Source: Afipia sp. P52-10 (lineage in GTDB: Bacteria > Pseudomonadota > Alphaproteobacteria > Rhizobiales > Xanthobacteraceae). From it: DNA of 64,000 nt. The position numbers and the translations under genes are program-made. Shown in pieces: positions 18,153 to 25,496 of this stretch. The notes below the pieces were generated by a model. The model was not told the origin of the DNA. It did not search any database and worked only from the letters and a program-made list of their open reading frames with translations. The stretch lies in contig NZ_AZSJ01000007.1 of NCBI RefSeq assembly GCF_000516555.1, positions 908,945 through 972,944 of the forward strand, written 5' to 3'. Positions within the stretch are counted from its first letter, which is position 1. The number at the start of each line of letters is the position of its first letter.

Positions 18153-20507
18153 GTGAAACGAAAACGCGACGCTGAGACCTCCTTCCCCTCGCGGGACGAC
18201 ATCGTCGCGTTCATCCGTTCGCAGCCGAACGAGGTGGGCACGCGCGAGATCGCCCGCGCCTTCGGTCTGAAGAACGCCGACCGCATCGAGCTGAAGAAGA
18301 TCCTGCGTGAACTGTCCGACGATGGTGTCGTCGCGCGGCGCGGCCGCAAGACCGTGCATCTTGCGGGCGAGTTACCGCCGGTGCTTGCCGCCGACATCAC
18401 CGAGCGCGACGAGGACGGTGAGCTGATCGCCATCCCCGCCGAATGGGACGAGGAGCGCGGCACTCCACCGAAAATTCTGGTGCATATCTCGCGCCGCGCG
18501 CATGCAGGGGTCACAGGCGGTGTCGGCGACCGCGTGCTGCTGCGCATCGAGCATGCGCACGATCAGGACGAGGTCACTCATCCCAGCGGCCGCATCATCA
18601 AGCTGCTCGATGCGGCCAAGCACCGCGTGCTGGGCATCTTCCGTGCTTTGCCCGATGGCAGCGGCCGCATGGTGCCGATCGACAAGAAGAACGTCGGCCG
18701 CGAACTTGTCATCGCAGCGCGCGATAGCATGGACGCCAGAGACGGCGACCTGATCTCTGTCGAAGTTCAGCGCGGGCGCGGCTTCGGCCTGCCCTCCGGT
18801 CGCGTTAAGGAGCGGCTGGGCTCGCTCAAGACCGAACGTGCGGTGTCGCTGATTGCGATCCACGCGCACGACATCCCGCACGTGTTTCCGCCTGCGGTTC
18901 TGCAGGAGGCGGAAGCCGCCATGCCGGCGACGGTCGAGGGCCTCGAGGACTGGCGCGATCTTCCGCTCGTCACCATCGACCCGCCCGATGCCAAGGATCA
19001 CGACGACGCGGTGCATGCCGTCGCCGATCACGATCCCGACAACCGCGGCGGCTTCATCGTCACCGTTGCCATTGCCGACGTGTCGTTCTACGTCCGACCG
19101 GGCTCGGCGCTCGACCGCGAAGCCGTCAAACGCGGCAACTCGGTCTACTTCCCCGATCGCGTCGTGCCAATGCTGCCCGAGCGCATCTCCAACGATCTCT
19201 GCTCGCTGAAGCCCGGCGAGCCGCGCGGCGCGCTTGCCGTGCGTATGGTGATCGCGAAGGACGGCCGGAAGCGCTCGCATAGCTTTCACCGCGTGCTGAT
19301 GCGCTCAGCCGCAAAGCTGCATTATGCGCAGGCGCAGGCAGCGATCGATGGCCATCCGGACGATACGACGGGCCCTCTGCTGAAGCCGATCCTCGAACCG
19401 CTCTACGCTGCATACGCTGCGGTGAAGAAGGCGCGTGACGATCGCGAACCGCTCGACCTCGACCTGCCCGAACGCAAGATCATGCTGAAGCCGGACGGCA
19501 CGGTGGATCGCGTGACCGTCCCCGAACGCCTCGACGCGCACAAGCTGATCGAGGAATTCATGATCCTCGCCAACGTCGCCGCGGCGGAAACGCTGGAGAA
19601 GCGCGGCACACCCCTGATCTACCGCGTGCATGACGAGCCTGGTCGGGAGAAGGTCGTCGCGCTGCGCGAATTTCTGCAGACGCTAGACATCAATTTTCCG
19701 AAGACCGGCGCGCTGCGGCCGGAAAACTTCAACCGCACCTTACGCGAGGTGAAGGGCCACGATTCCGAACCGCTGGTGAACGAGATCGTACTGCGCTCGC
19801 AGGCGCAGGCCGAATACGCGGCGGAGAACTACGGTCACTTCGGCCTTAATCTGCGCCGCTACGCGCACTTCACCTCGCCGATCCGCCGCTATGCCGATTT
19901 GATCGTGCATCGCGCGCTGGTGCGCGCACTCAAGCTCGGCTCGGGCGGATTGCCGGAGACGGAAACGGTCGAGACGCTTGCGGAAATCTCGGCCAACATC
20001 TCGGCCACCGAGCGGCGGGCGATGAAGGCCGAGCGCGAGACCACCGACCGGTTGATCGCTCACTTTCTGAGCGATCGCGTCGGTGCGCATTTCCACGGGC
20101 GGATCTCAGGCGTGACGCGCGCCGGCCTGTTCGTGAAGCTCGACGACACCGGTGCCGACGGGCTCATTCCAGTCCGCTCGCTCGGCGGCGAGTACTATCA
20201 ATACGACGAAGCACGCCACGCACTCATCGGCACACGCAGCGGAGCCATGCATCGGCTGGGCGATACGGTGGAGGTTCGTCTGGTAGAAGCAGCTCCCGTT
20301 GCCGGCGCATTGCGGTTCGAGCTTCTCTCGGAAGCGTCCAGCACGGTACGGCGCGGACGCAAGGATTTCGCAGGCCGGGACGATGCGCGGCGCGAGCGTC
20401 GTCCCGAAAAAGCTGTATTCCCTGCCAAGGCGCGCCGCGAGAAGCCTGCGAAATCGAGGAAGCCGAAATTGAAGGTGAAGCCGAAGGGCAAGCGAGGTCG
20501 GCGATGA
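18153..20507 (+). CDS. rnr: Ribonuclease R
   Basis: Processive 3'-5' exoribonuclease able to digest structured RNA. At 784 residues it is typical. An N-terminal winged-helix (about 10-65) and cold-shock-like domains precede the RNB catalytic domain, whose acidic motif TIDPPDAKDHDDAVHA lies near 273-288. The RNB end motif HFTSPIRRYADLIVHR is near 570-585, and an S1 domain (HGRISGVTRAGLFVKL, about 649-664) follows. The C-terminus is a Lys/Arg-rich tail. The start is GTG at 18153. Its TGA overlaps the DUF983 start (ATGA), so the downstream genes are probably in the same operon. Confidence 0.97.
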   Translation: MKRKRDAETSFPSRDDIVAFIRSQPNEVGTREIARAFGLKNADRIELKKILRELSDDGVVARRGRKTVHLAGELPPVLAADITERDEDGELIAIPAEWDEERGTPPKILVHISRRAHAGVTGGVGDRVLLRIEHAHDQDEVTHPSGRIIKLLDAAKHRVLGIFRALPDGSGRMVPIDKKNVGRELVIAARDSMDARDGDLISVEVQRGRGFGLPSGRVKERLGSLKTERAVSLIAIHAHDIPHVFPPAVLQEAEAAMPATVEGLEDWRDLPLVTIDPPDAKDHDDAVHAVADHDPDNRGGFIVTVAIADVSFYVRPGSALDREAVKRGNSVYFPDRVVPMLPERISNDLCSLKPGEPRGALAVRMVIAKDGRKRSHSFHRVLMRSAAKLHYAQAQAAIDGHPDDTTGPLLKPILEPLYAAYAAVKKARDDREPLDLDLPERKIMLKPDGTVDRVTVPERLDAHKLIEEFMILANVAAAETLEKRGTPLIYRVHDEPGREKVVALREFLQTLDINFPKTGALRPENFNRTLREVKGHDSEPLVNEIVLRSQAQAEYAAENYGHFGLNLRRYAHFTSPIRRYADLIVHRALVRALKLGSGGLPETETVETLAEISANISATERRAMKAERETTDRLIAHFLSDRVGAHFHGRISGVTRAGLFVKLDDTGADGLIPVRSLGGEYYQYDEARHALIGTRSGAMHRLGDTVEVRLVEAAPVAGALRFELLSEASSTVRRGRKDFAGRDDARRERRPEKAVFPAKARREKPAKSRKPKLKVKPKGKRGRR

Positions 20508-20956
20508 CAGCGACCAAGGAAGTCTGGACCAATCGCCCCGATGCCCCGCCGAAGCGCGACCTGTGGCAGGCGATGCTACGCGGCTTCCGCTGCCGCTGCC
20601 CAAACTGCGGCGAAGGCACGCTGTTTCGCAGCTACCTGAAAACCCGCGACACCTGTGGGACGTGCGGTCTTGAGTTTCACCATCACCGCGCCGACGACCT
20701 TCCAGCCTATCTGGTCATCGTCATCGTCGGCCACATCATCGTACCTCTGGTTCTTGCTGTGGAACAGAACTTCGCGCCTCCCTATCTGGTGCACCTTGCG
20801 GTATGGCTCCCCCTCACCTTGGGCATGTCGCTGGCATTGCTCCAGCCGGTCAAAGGCGCCATTGTTGGCTTGCAATGGGCGTTCCGGATGCATGGATTCG
20901 ATGAGAACAGTCCCGGCGACCCGCTTGAGGCGGGCTTGAGACAGAAGAAGAGCTGA
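20504..20956 (+). CDS. DUF983 family membrane protein
   Basis: A 150-residue protein of the DUF983 family, function unknown. The N-terminal third has a zinc-ribbon-like pair of CxxC motifs: Cys32/Cys35 in RCRCPNCGEG and Cys51/Cys54 in DTCGTCGLEFHHH. Two transmembrane segments follow, around 70-88 (AYLVIVIVGHIIVPLVLAV) and 97-115. The start overlaps the rnr stop by four bases, and a NUDIX gene begins 8 bases after its end. It is probably an inner-membrane protein with a cytoplasmic metal site. Confidence 0.88.
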   Translation: MTATKEVWTNRPDAPPKRDLWQAMLRGFRCRCPNCGEGTLFRSYLKTRDTCGTCGLEFHHHRADDLPAYLVIVIVGHIIVPLVLAVEQNFAPPYLVHLAVWLPLTLGMSLALLQPVKGAIVGLQWAFRMHGFDENSPGDPLEAGLRQKKS

Positions 20957-20964
20957 GGGACGAA

Positions 20965-21729
20965 ATGACCGATACGACCGCATCGGAATCGAAGCTGCCG
21001 AACCCCGGAAACTATCGCGAAGACACCACCAAACACCCCTATTTCCGTCCCAAGGACGCGGCCACGCTGATCCTGATCGATCGCAGCGAGGCCAAGCCGA
21101 AGGTTCTCGTCGGCAAGCGCCACGACAAGGTGGTGTTCATGCCGAGCGCGTTCGTGTTCCCGGGCGGCCGCGTCGATCCAAAGGACAACAAGGTTGCCGT
21201 TGCGGCGCCAATTCCCGCCGAGCTCGAGGCGCGCTTGCTGCAGGGCAGCCCGAAGATCTCCGCTGCGCGGGCCCGTGCGCTCGCCAACACGGCCATCCGT
21301 GAGGCCTGTGAGGAAACCGGGCTCTGCCTCGGCAAACCAGCCAATGGCACCAAGGCGACGTTAGAGGGTAGCTGGAAGCCCTTCGGAGATGCCGGTCTCC
21401 TGCCAGACCCCTCTTCGCTCTACCTGATCGCGCGCGCAATCACGCCGCCAGGCCGGGTGAAACGCTTCGACACCCGCTTCTTTACCGCCGACGCGTCCGC
21501 GATCACCCACCGGGTCCCGGGAATCGTCCATGCGGATGCCGAATTGGTGGAGCTCGTCTGGGTCGAGATCGGCTCGCAGCCGCTTGCCAACATGCACCCG
21601 ATGACGGTGAAGGTGCTGGAGCAGCTCGAAAAACGCCTTGCAGCCGGGCCGCTGCGGCATGACGCGCCGATTCCGTTCTTCCACTTCTATGGTGGCAAGA
21701 TGCAGATGGATCTGCTGCCGGGAGCCTGA
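20965..21729 (+). CDS. NUDIX hydrolase
   Basis: Predicted Mg-dependent pyrophosphohydrolase for a nucleoside-diphosphate-linked substrate. The 254-residue protein resembles the NUDT19/YfcD-like group with a long insert: VFPGGRVDPKDNK near 66-78 and the core REACEETGLCLG near 112-123, matching the GX5EX7REUXEEXGU box with an insertion between its halves. The substrate is unknown. It is the last gene of the topA-rnr-DUF983-NUDIX run and is followed by a strong inverted repeat at 21747-21794. Confidence 0.88.
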   Translation: MTDTTASESKLPNPGNYREDTTKHPYFRPKDAATLILIDRSEAKPKVLVGKRHDKVVFMPSAFVFPGGRVDPKDNKVAVAAPIPAELEARLLQGSPKISAARARALANTAIREACEETGLCLGKPANGTKATLEGSWKPFGDAGLLPDPSSLYLIARAITPPGRVKRFDTRFFTADASAITHRVPGIVHADAELVELVWVEIGSQPLANMHPMTVKVLEQLEKRLAAGPLRHDAPIPFFHFYGGKMQMDLLPGA

Positions 21730-21746
21730 TCTTGCAGGTCTTGCAG

Positions 21747-21794
21747 GAAAATCGCGGTTTTCGCTGAGATATCGAGCGAAAAACGACGATTTTC
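21747..21794 (+). terminator. Long inverted repeat after NUDIX gene
   Basis: Left arm 21747-21765 and right arm 21775-21794 are near-perfect inverse complements (one mismatch and one bulge) around a 9-base loop, GAGATATCG. It starts 17 bases after the NUDIX stop. There is no long T-tract, so it may be a weak terminator or an mRNA 3'-end stabiliser. Confidence 0.5.
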
Positions 21795-21818
21795 GGCGCA
21801 AGGAATGGTCCTGAAACC

Positions 21819-21846
21819 TTGACTTTGGGCCAGTCCTGGCTAGGTT
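21819..21846 (+). promoter_or_regulatory. Candidate rpmG promoter
   Basis: A -35 TTGACT at 21819-21824, a 16-base spacer and TAGGTT at 21841-21846. The predicted start near 21853 falls just before an 8-bp hairpin (21857-21876), so the hairpin would form at the very 5' end of the rpmG mRNA. Confidence 0.45.
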
Positions 21847-21856
21847 GCGGGCCAAC

Positions 21857-21876
21857 GGGCGGGTTCGGACCCGCCC
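21857..21876 (+). promoter_or_regulatory. Perfect hairpin in rpmG 5' leader
   Basis: GGGCGGGT (21857-21864) pairs with ACCCGCCC (21869-21876) around the tetraloop TCGG. It lies 31 bases upstream of the rpmG ATG and is followed by TTCTCATTT, too weak for a clear terminator. A 5'-end stabiliser or attenuation element is possible. Confidence 0.45.
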
Positions 21877-21906
21877 TTCTCATTTCTAAGTTTTCGAGGT
21901 TTCGTC

Positions 21907-22074
21907 ATGGCCAAGGCCGTCACCATCAAGGTCAAGCTCGTTTCGAGCGCCGACACCGGCTACTACTACGTGGCCAAAAAGAACTCGCGTACGATGACCG
22001 ACAAGCTCGTGAAGAAGAAGTACGATCCAGTCGCCAAGAAGCACGTCGAGTTCCGCGAGGCCAAGATCAAGTAA
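21907..22074 (+). CDS. rpmG: 50S ribosomal protein L33
   Basis: Small basic ribosomal protein of the large subunit. The 55-residue sequence [19 protein letters not shown] to [11 protein letters not shown] is full length and matches the L33 family closely. It lacks the four zinc-binding cysteines, so it is the Cys-free (C-) type. GAGG lies 7 bases before the ATG. It has its own promoter and leader hairpin and a good intrinsic terminator, so it is monocistronic. Confidence 0.97.
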   Translation: MAKAVTIKVKLVSSADTGYYYVAKKNSRTMTDKLVKKKYDPVAKKHVEFREAKIK

Positions 22075-22114
22075 ATCTCGGCGGCAGCTCGCTTCGCGCG
22101 AACCGCAGATATGC

Positions 22115-22140
22115 AAAACGGAGCCGCTGGGCTCCGTTTT
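22115..22140 (+). terminator. rpmG: rpmG intrinsic terminator
   Basis: CGGAGCC (22119-22125) pairs with GGCTCCG (22130-22136) around GCTG, extended by AAAA/TTTT pairs, and followed by TTCGTTTT. It is 41 bases after the L33 stop. Confidence 0.85.
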
Positions 22141-22300
22141 TCGTTTTGGGTGAGTTGCCAACCCAACCGCCGCTCCGTCAGCGAGCAGTATCATCACGGG
22201 AGCAAAACCCACCCACGCGCGTTGATACTCCGGTGAGCGCTGCCTCGTGGTTACAGCGTTCCATTTATCTGATCTGAATGACTAAGAGGAGCATGACACG

Positions 22301-22483
22301 ATGCGCGAGCTTGATATCCACGCCTGCGCGCGGGAACTGCTGGAAGTGCGCGGCGTCCAGGCGATCGCCGACGCGGCGCAGAACGCCGTGAAGTTCGAAA
22401 CCGAGGGCAACGCGGATCAGGCCCGCACCTGGCGACGAATCGAATCCGCGCTGAAGATCATGCGGGGGCCGCATCAAAGCTGA
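22301..22483 (+). CDS. Small conserved hypothetical protein
   Basis: A 60-residue soluble protein, MRELDIHACARELLEVRGVQ onward, predicted mostly helical and ending LKIMRGPHQS. It is preceded by AGGAG at a usable distance (about 9 bases) and its codon usage is like that of neighbouring genes. I recognise no function. It stands alone between rpmG and a minus-strand secreted protein. Confidence 0.6.
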   Translation: MRELDIHACARELLEVRGVQAIADAAQNAVKFETEGNADQARTWRRIESALKIMRGPHQS

Positions 22484-22648
22484 CGCAACGCGGGCTTGTA
22501 TCGCTGCGCGCAACGGCGCCAGCGTATTTGCCTTGCCTTCGTGGGATCGCCTCCCCACGCTTCCCGCAAACGGCTTCGCGGGCCGAGTCCGGAGCATGGG
22601 CACGCGTGGACCGAGCCTTCCCTTCAACGAGAGCGATCAACGAATGGC

Positions 22649-22676
22649 GCCTCTGGAGCGCAGATGCTCCAGAGGC
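22649..22676. repeat. Perfect 11-bp hairpin in gap
   Basis: GCCTCTGGAGC (22649-22659) and GCTCCAGAGGC (22666-22676) are perfect inverse complements around GCAGAT. It lies between the small gene ending at 22483 and the convergent secreted-protein gene ending at 22751. It has no T-tract on either side. It may be an intergenic repeat. Confidence 0.4.
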
Positions 22677-22750
22677 CGCTTCAGCATGATTCTTGAGACG
22701 CGATGAGTTGACGAGCAGCCCGGCGATCCCCTCGGCGTGGGTCGCGGGTG

Positions 22751-23038
22751 TCAGCCCTTGACCTTCGCCGCAGCCGGCTTGACCGGCGAAACCTGCTTCG
22801 CCTTGGCCAAGCGCGCGTGCTTGTGCGTCTTCATGACCGTGTGTTTCTTGTGAACGCGGTGATGCCGCAGATGGCTGCGATGAACCTTATGCGTGGCCAC
22901 CTTCAGCTTGCCGGCTTTCGACGCCATCGTTTCCGATTTGGCTGTCGGCGCAGCGTCAGTCCTGACCGTGCCGGCGGCCATAGCCGGAGCGGCAATCAGC
23001 GATGTCGCAAGCAACGCGGCTGAGATTGTCTTGAACAT
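22751..23038 (-). CDS. His/Lys-rich small exported protein
   Basis: A 95-residue protein with a signal peptide (MFKTISAALLATSLIAAPAM, cleavage after AMA at about 22) and a mature part that is very basic and His-rich (for example HRSHLRHHRVHKKH around 53-66), ending in an Ala/Lys/Pro-rich tail. An upstream in-frame start exists, but it would precede the signal peptide, so 23038 is used. The function is unknown; His-rich exported proteins may bind metal ions, which is inference. A 14-base palindrome at 23152-23165 lies about 114 bases upstream. Confidence 0.68.
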   Translation of the reverse strand: MFKTISAALLATSLIAAPAMAAGTVRTDAAPTAKSETMASKAGKLKVATHKVHRSHLRHHRVHKKHTVMKTHKHARLAKAKQVSPVKPAAAKVKG

Positions 23039-23151
23039 GGTGCTCTCCTGTTTTGATCGAGCAGCCACTCGAATGAGAGGCCTGCTGATCGTCGATGAGA
23101 ACACTACGGCTAAGGCGCTGAACTCCTCCTGAGTTAGCCCGATAGTCTCCG

Positions 23152-23165
23152 TTCATCTGAATGAA
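23152..23165 (-). promoter_or_regulatory. Palindrome TTCATCTGAATGAA
   Basis: Inverted arms TTCAT/ATGAA around CTGA, upstream of the His-rich exported protein. Its distance from the start (114 bases) allows a promoter-proximal operator. No known consensus is recognised with confidence. Confidence 0.3.
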
Positions 23166-23224
23166 ATGTTGGTCAGAGTTCCGCGACGAGCTGTAGCGGC
23201 GGCGCTGCCCAAGGTGGCCGCTAA

Positions 23225-23272
23225 GGCATGATCCGGAAAAGTGTGTCGCGGTTTTCCGAAAAGACCATGCTT
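23225..23272. repeat. Intergenic palindromic repeat (GCATGATCCGGAAAA type)
   Basis: Arms GCATGATCCGGAAAA and TTTTCCGAAAAGACCATGC form an imperfect inverted repeat around GTGTGTCGCGG. The type resembles the dispersed Bradyrhizobium-group repeat with GGAAAAG/CTTTTCC arms. A diverged copy occurs at 39062-39116 in this window. It lies just beyond the pleD stop. Confidence 0.6.
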
Positions 23273-23282
23273 AAACCATGAG

Positions 23283-23325
23283 CTAAAGCGCGAGGATGAC
23301 TCATCCAAATCTCATCGCGCTTTAG
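23283..23325. repeat. Cruciform-like inverted repeat overlapping pleD stop
   Basis: CTAAAGCGCGA (23283-23293) and TCGCGCTTTAG (23315-23325) pair perfectly over 11 bp. Inside the loop GGATG (23294-23298) can pair with CATCC (23302-23306). The right arm includes the pleD TAA. It may act as a factor-independent 3'-end hairpin, but has no T-tract. Confidence 0.5.
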
Positions 23326-24695
23326 GCCGCCGCCAGCACCACGCGATTGCGGCCGTCGCGCTTGGCGCGATAGAGCGCCTGATCGGCACGCCGGATCACA
23401 TCGCCAATCGGCTCGCCCTTGTTGTCGAGGCTGGCGATCCCGATCGAGATCGTCACGTCGATCCGCTTCGATCCCTTGTCGACGGCGAACGGTTCGGCAG
23501 CAATCGCCCGGCGAAGCCGCTCCGCGACCATGCCCGCGACGTTGACGTCCGTCTCCGGCATCACGATCACGAACTCCTCGCCGCCATAGCGGCAGGCGAG
23601 ATCGATGCCGCGGATGCACTTGCGAATCCGCACCGCGAACTCGCGCAGCACGTCGTCACCGGCATCGTGGCCGTAGGTATCATTGATCGATTTGAAGAAA
23701 TCGATGTCCAGCACCATCAGCGCCAGCGGCTTGCCGCGCGAGCCGGCCTGCTCCGCCAGCGTCGCGAGATGCGTTTCCATGTAGCGGCGGTTGTGCAGGC
23801 CAGTCAGCGCGTCGGTAATTGCCGCCTCGATCGAATGCTGCACGTTGTCGCGCAGATGATCGGTGTAACGACGCTTGCGGACTTGGGTGCGCGCGCGCGC
23901 CAGTAGCTCATTCTTGTCCACGGGGCGCAGCAGGTAGTCGTTGACGCCGATCTCGAGCCCGCGCAGCAGCCGCGCATTGTTGTCGGCATCGGAGATCGCG
24001 AGGATAGGCACATGCCGCGTACGCTCCAGCGAGCGCGCCTGGCTGCACAGCCTGAGACCGTCGAAGTTCTCAAGCCCGAGCGAGACGATCAGCAGATCGT
24101 AATTGCCATCGGCCGCATGAAACAGCGCCTCCGACGGATTCGGCTCCACATCGACGGTATGCTCTTCCGTCAGCATCGTCGCGATGCGCTCATAGGACGC
24201 CGGCCGATCATCGACCAGCAGGATCTTGCCGCCCTTGCCCTGGTCCGCGACCGCATCACGCTCCGGTCCCTGGATTCCGATCTCGTGCGAGGTGATGGCC
24301 CGCATGCGCAGCTCGTCGGTCATCATCTTCAGCCGCGTCAGCGAACGCACGCGGGCGATCAGCACGACATCGGAGACTGGCTTGGTGAGAAAATCATCAG
24401 CACCCGCTTCCAGGCCGCGCACGCGATCGGCGGGCGAGTCCAGCGCCGTCACCATCACCACGGGAATGAAATGGGTCGCCGGATTCGACTTCAGCCGGCG
24501 GCAGACTTCGAACCCGTCCATGTCCGGCATCATCACGTCCAGCAACACGATATCGCACTCGGCACGGGCTGCCGCTTCCAGCGCCTGCCGGCCATTCGCA
24601 GCCGTCACCACATCGAAGTATTCTGCCGACAGCCGCGCTTCCAGCAGCTTCACGTTCGCTGGCACATCGTCGACAACCAAAATACGCGCGGACAT
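23322..24695 (-). CDS. pleD: PleD-type diguanylate cyclase response regulator
   Basis: Two receiver domains followed by a GGDEF domain, making cyclic di-GMP when phosphorylated. In the 457-residue protein the first receiver has phospho-acceptor Asp53 in LLDVMMPDMDG. The second (about 152-275) has DLLIVSLGLENFDG, with Ser where the Asp should be, the degenerate adaptor form known from Caulobacter PleD. The catalytic loop is RYGGEEFVIVMPE near residue 368, preceded by an RGID (RxxD) product-inhibition site at about 361. The start is ATG at 24695 (MSARILVVDD). divK lies 10 bases upstream on the same strand, the classical divK-pleD pair controlling polar development. Confidence 0.95.
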   Translation of the reverse strand: MSARILVVDDVPANVKLLEARLSAEYFDVVTAANGRQALEAAARAECDIVLLDVMMPDMDGFEVCRRLKSNPATHFIPVVMVTALDSPADRVRGLEAGADDFLTKPVSDVVLIARVRSLTRLKMMTDELRMRAITSHEIGIQGPERDAVADQGKGGKILLVDDRPASYERIATMLTEEHTVDVEPNPSEALFHAADGNYDLLIVSLGLENFDGLRLCSQARSLERTRHVPILAISDADNNARLLRGLEIGVNDYLLRPVDKNELLARARTQVRKRRYTDHLRDNVQHSIEAAITDALTGLHNRRYMETHLATLAEQAGSRGKPLALMVLDIDFFKSINDTYGHDAGDDVLREFAVRIRKCIRGIDLACRYGGEEFVIVMPETDVNVAGMVAERLRRAIAAEPFAVDKGSKRIDVTISIGIASLDNKGEPIGDVIRRADQALYRAKRDGRNRVVLAAA

Positions 24696-24705
24696 TTCCG
24701 TCCCC

Positions 24706-25071
24706 CTACCCGATAAAATGCCGGACAGTTTCGATGAATTTTCCGACCGAAATCGGCTTCGACAAATATGCTTCGCACCCGCCCTCGCGGATGCGCTCCT
24801 CATCGCCCTTCATGGCGAATGCAGTGACGGCAACAACCGGAATGGCACTCAGTTCCGGATCGCTCTTGATCCAGCGCGTAACATCGAGGCCCGAGACCTC
24901 GGGCAACTGAATATCCATCAGGATCAAGTCCGGGCGATGACGTCGCACGAGGTCGAGCGCCTCGATCCCCTTGTTGGTGCCAACGGTCTGATAACCATGC
25001 GCTTCGAGGAGATCGCGAAAGAGCTTCATATTCAGCTCGTTGTCTTCGACGATCAGGACGGTCTTTGCCAT
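24706..25071 (-). CDS. divK: DivK single-domain response regulator
   Basis: Cell-cycle response regulator phosphorylated by PleC/DivJ-type kinases, upstream of CtrA control. The 121-residue protein is a bare receiver domain: acidic pocket in LIVEDNE (Asp10), phospho-acceptor Asp53 in [11 protein letters not shown], Thr in VVAVTAFAM, and Lys in YLSKPIS near 105. The upstream frame has no homology, so I use ATG at 25071. pleD follows 10 bases later. The pair is conserved in Rhizobiales and Caulobacter. Neighbouring CtrA-like boxes elsewhere in this window fit the same circuit. Confidence 0.95.
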   Translation of the reverse strand: MAKTVLIVEDNELNMKLFRDLLEAHGYQTVGTNKGIEALDLVRRHRPDLILMDIQLPEVSGLDVTRWIKSDPELSAIPVVAVTAFAMKGDEERIREGGCEAYLSKPISVGKFIETVRHFIG

Positions 25072-25187
25072 CCGCCCCCTCCACCATCCGGGTCGCTTTC
25101 CGATTTGCCTCCGCAAAACGGTTCGCCAGGCCAAAACGGCCATGGCAAGATGATTTAAAATAGAGACGATAGGTTACGGAAAGGCAA

Positions 25188-25496
25188 ATGGAACAGATGA
25201 CAAAGCGGGCTTTCACCCCAGGGCAAGTGGCTGAAACTGTGGCGATTCAGGCGCTTTCCTTCCTCGCGCAGGAGCCCGCCCGCCTGGGCCGTTTTCTGGC
25301 CGAAACCGGGCTCGGTCCGGAAACGATTCGCACCGCCGCCCAGGACAAGACGTTCCTGGTCGCGGTCCTCGACTTCATCCTCAATGACGAAGGTTTGATC
25401 GACGATTTCTGCGCCGCGCACGACCTCAAACCGCGGCAGCTGATCACCGCGCGCGAAGCGCTGGGCGGCCCATCCTGGGAGCGCGACGTGCCGTGA
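25188..25496 (+). CDS. DUF3572 family protein
   Basis: A 102-residue, helical, acidic protein of the DUF3572 family, widespread in alphaproteobacteria and of unknown function. Residues 10-95 (TPGQVAETVAIQALSFLAQE onward) match the family pattern, including FLAVLDFILNDEGLIDDFC. Its stop overlaps the GTG start of the DNA polymerase IV gene by four bases (GTGA), so the two are translationally coupled, and a role with the polymerase is conceivable but unproven. Confidence 0.8.
   Translation: MEQMTKRAFTPGQVAETVAIQALSFLAQEPARLGRFLAETGLGPETIRTAAQDKTFLVAVLDFILNDEGLIDDFCAAHDLKPRQLITAREALGGPSWERDVP

Noticed and set aside
23322..24695. Loss of phospho-acceptor in PleD second receiver as a novelty
   Set aside because: A degenerate second receiver is the normal state in PleD proteins.
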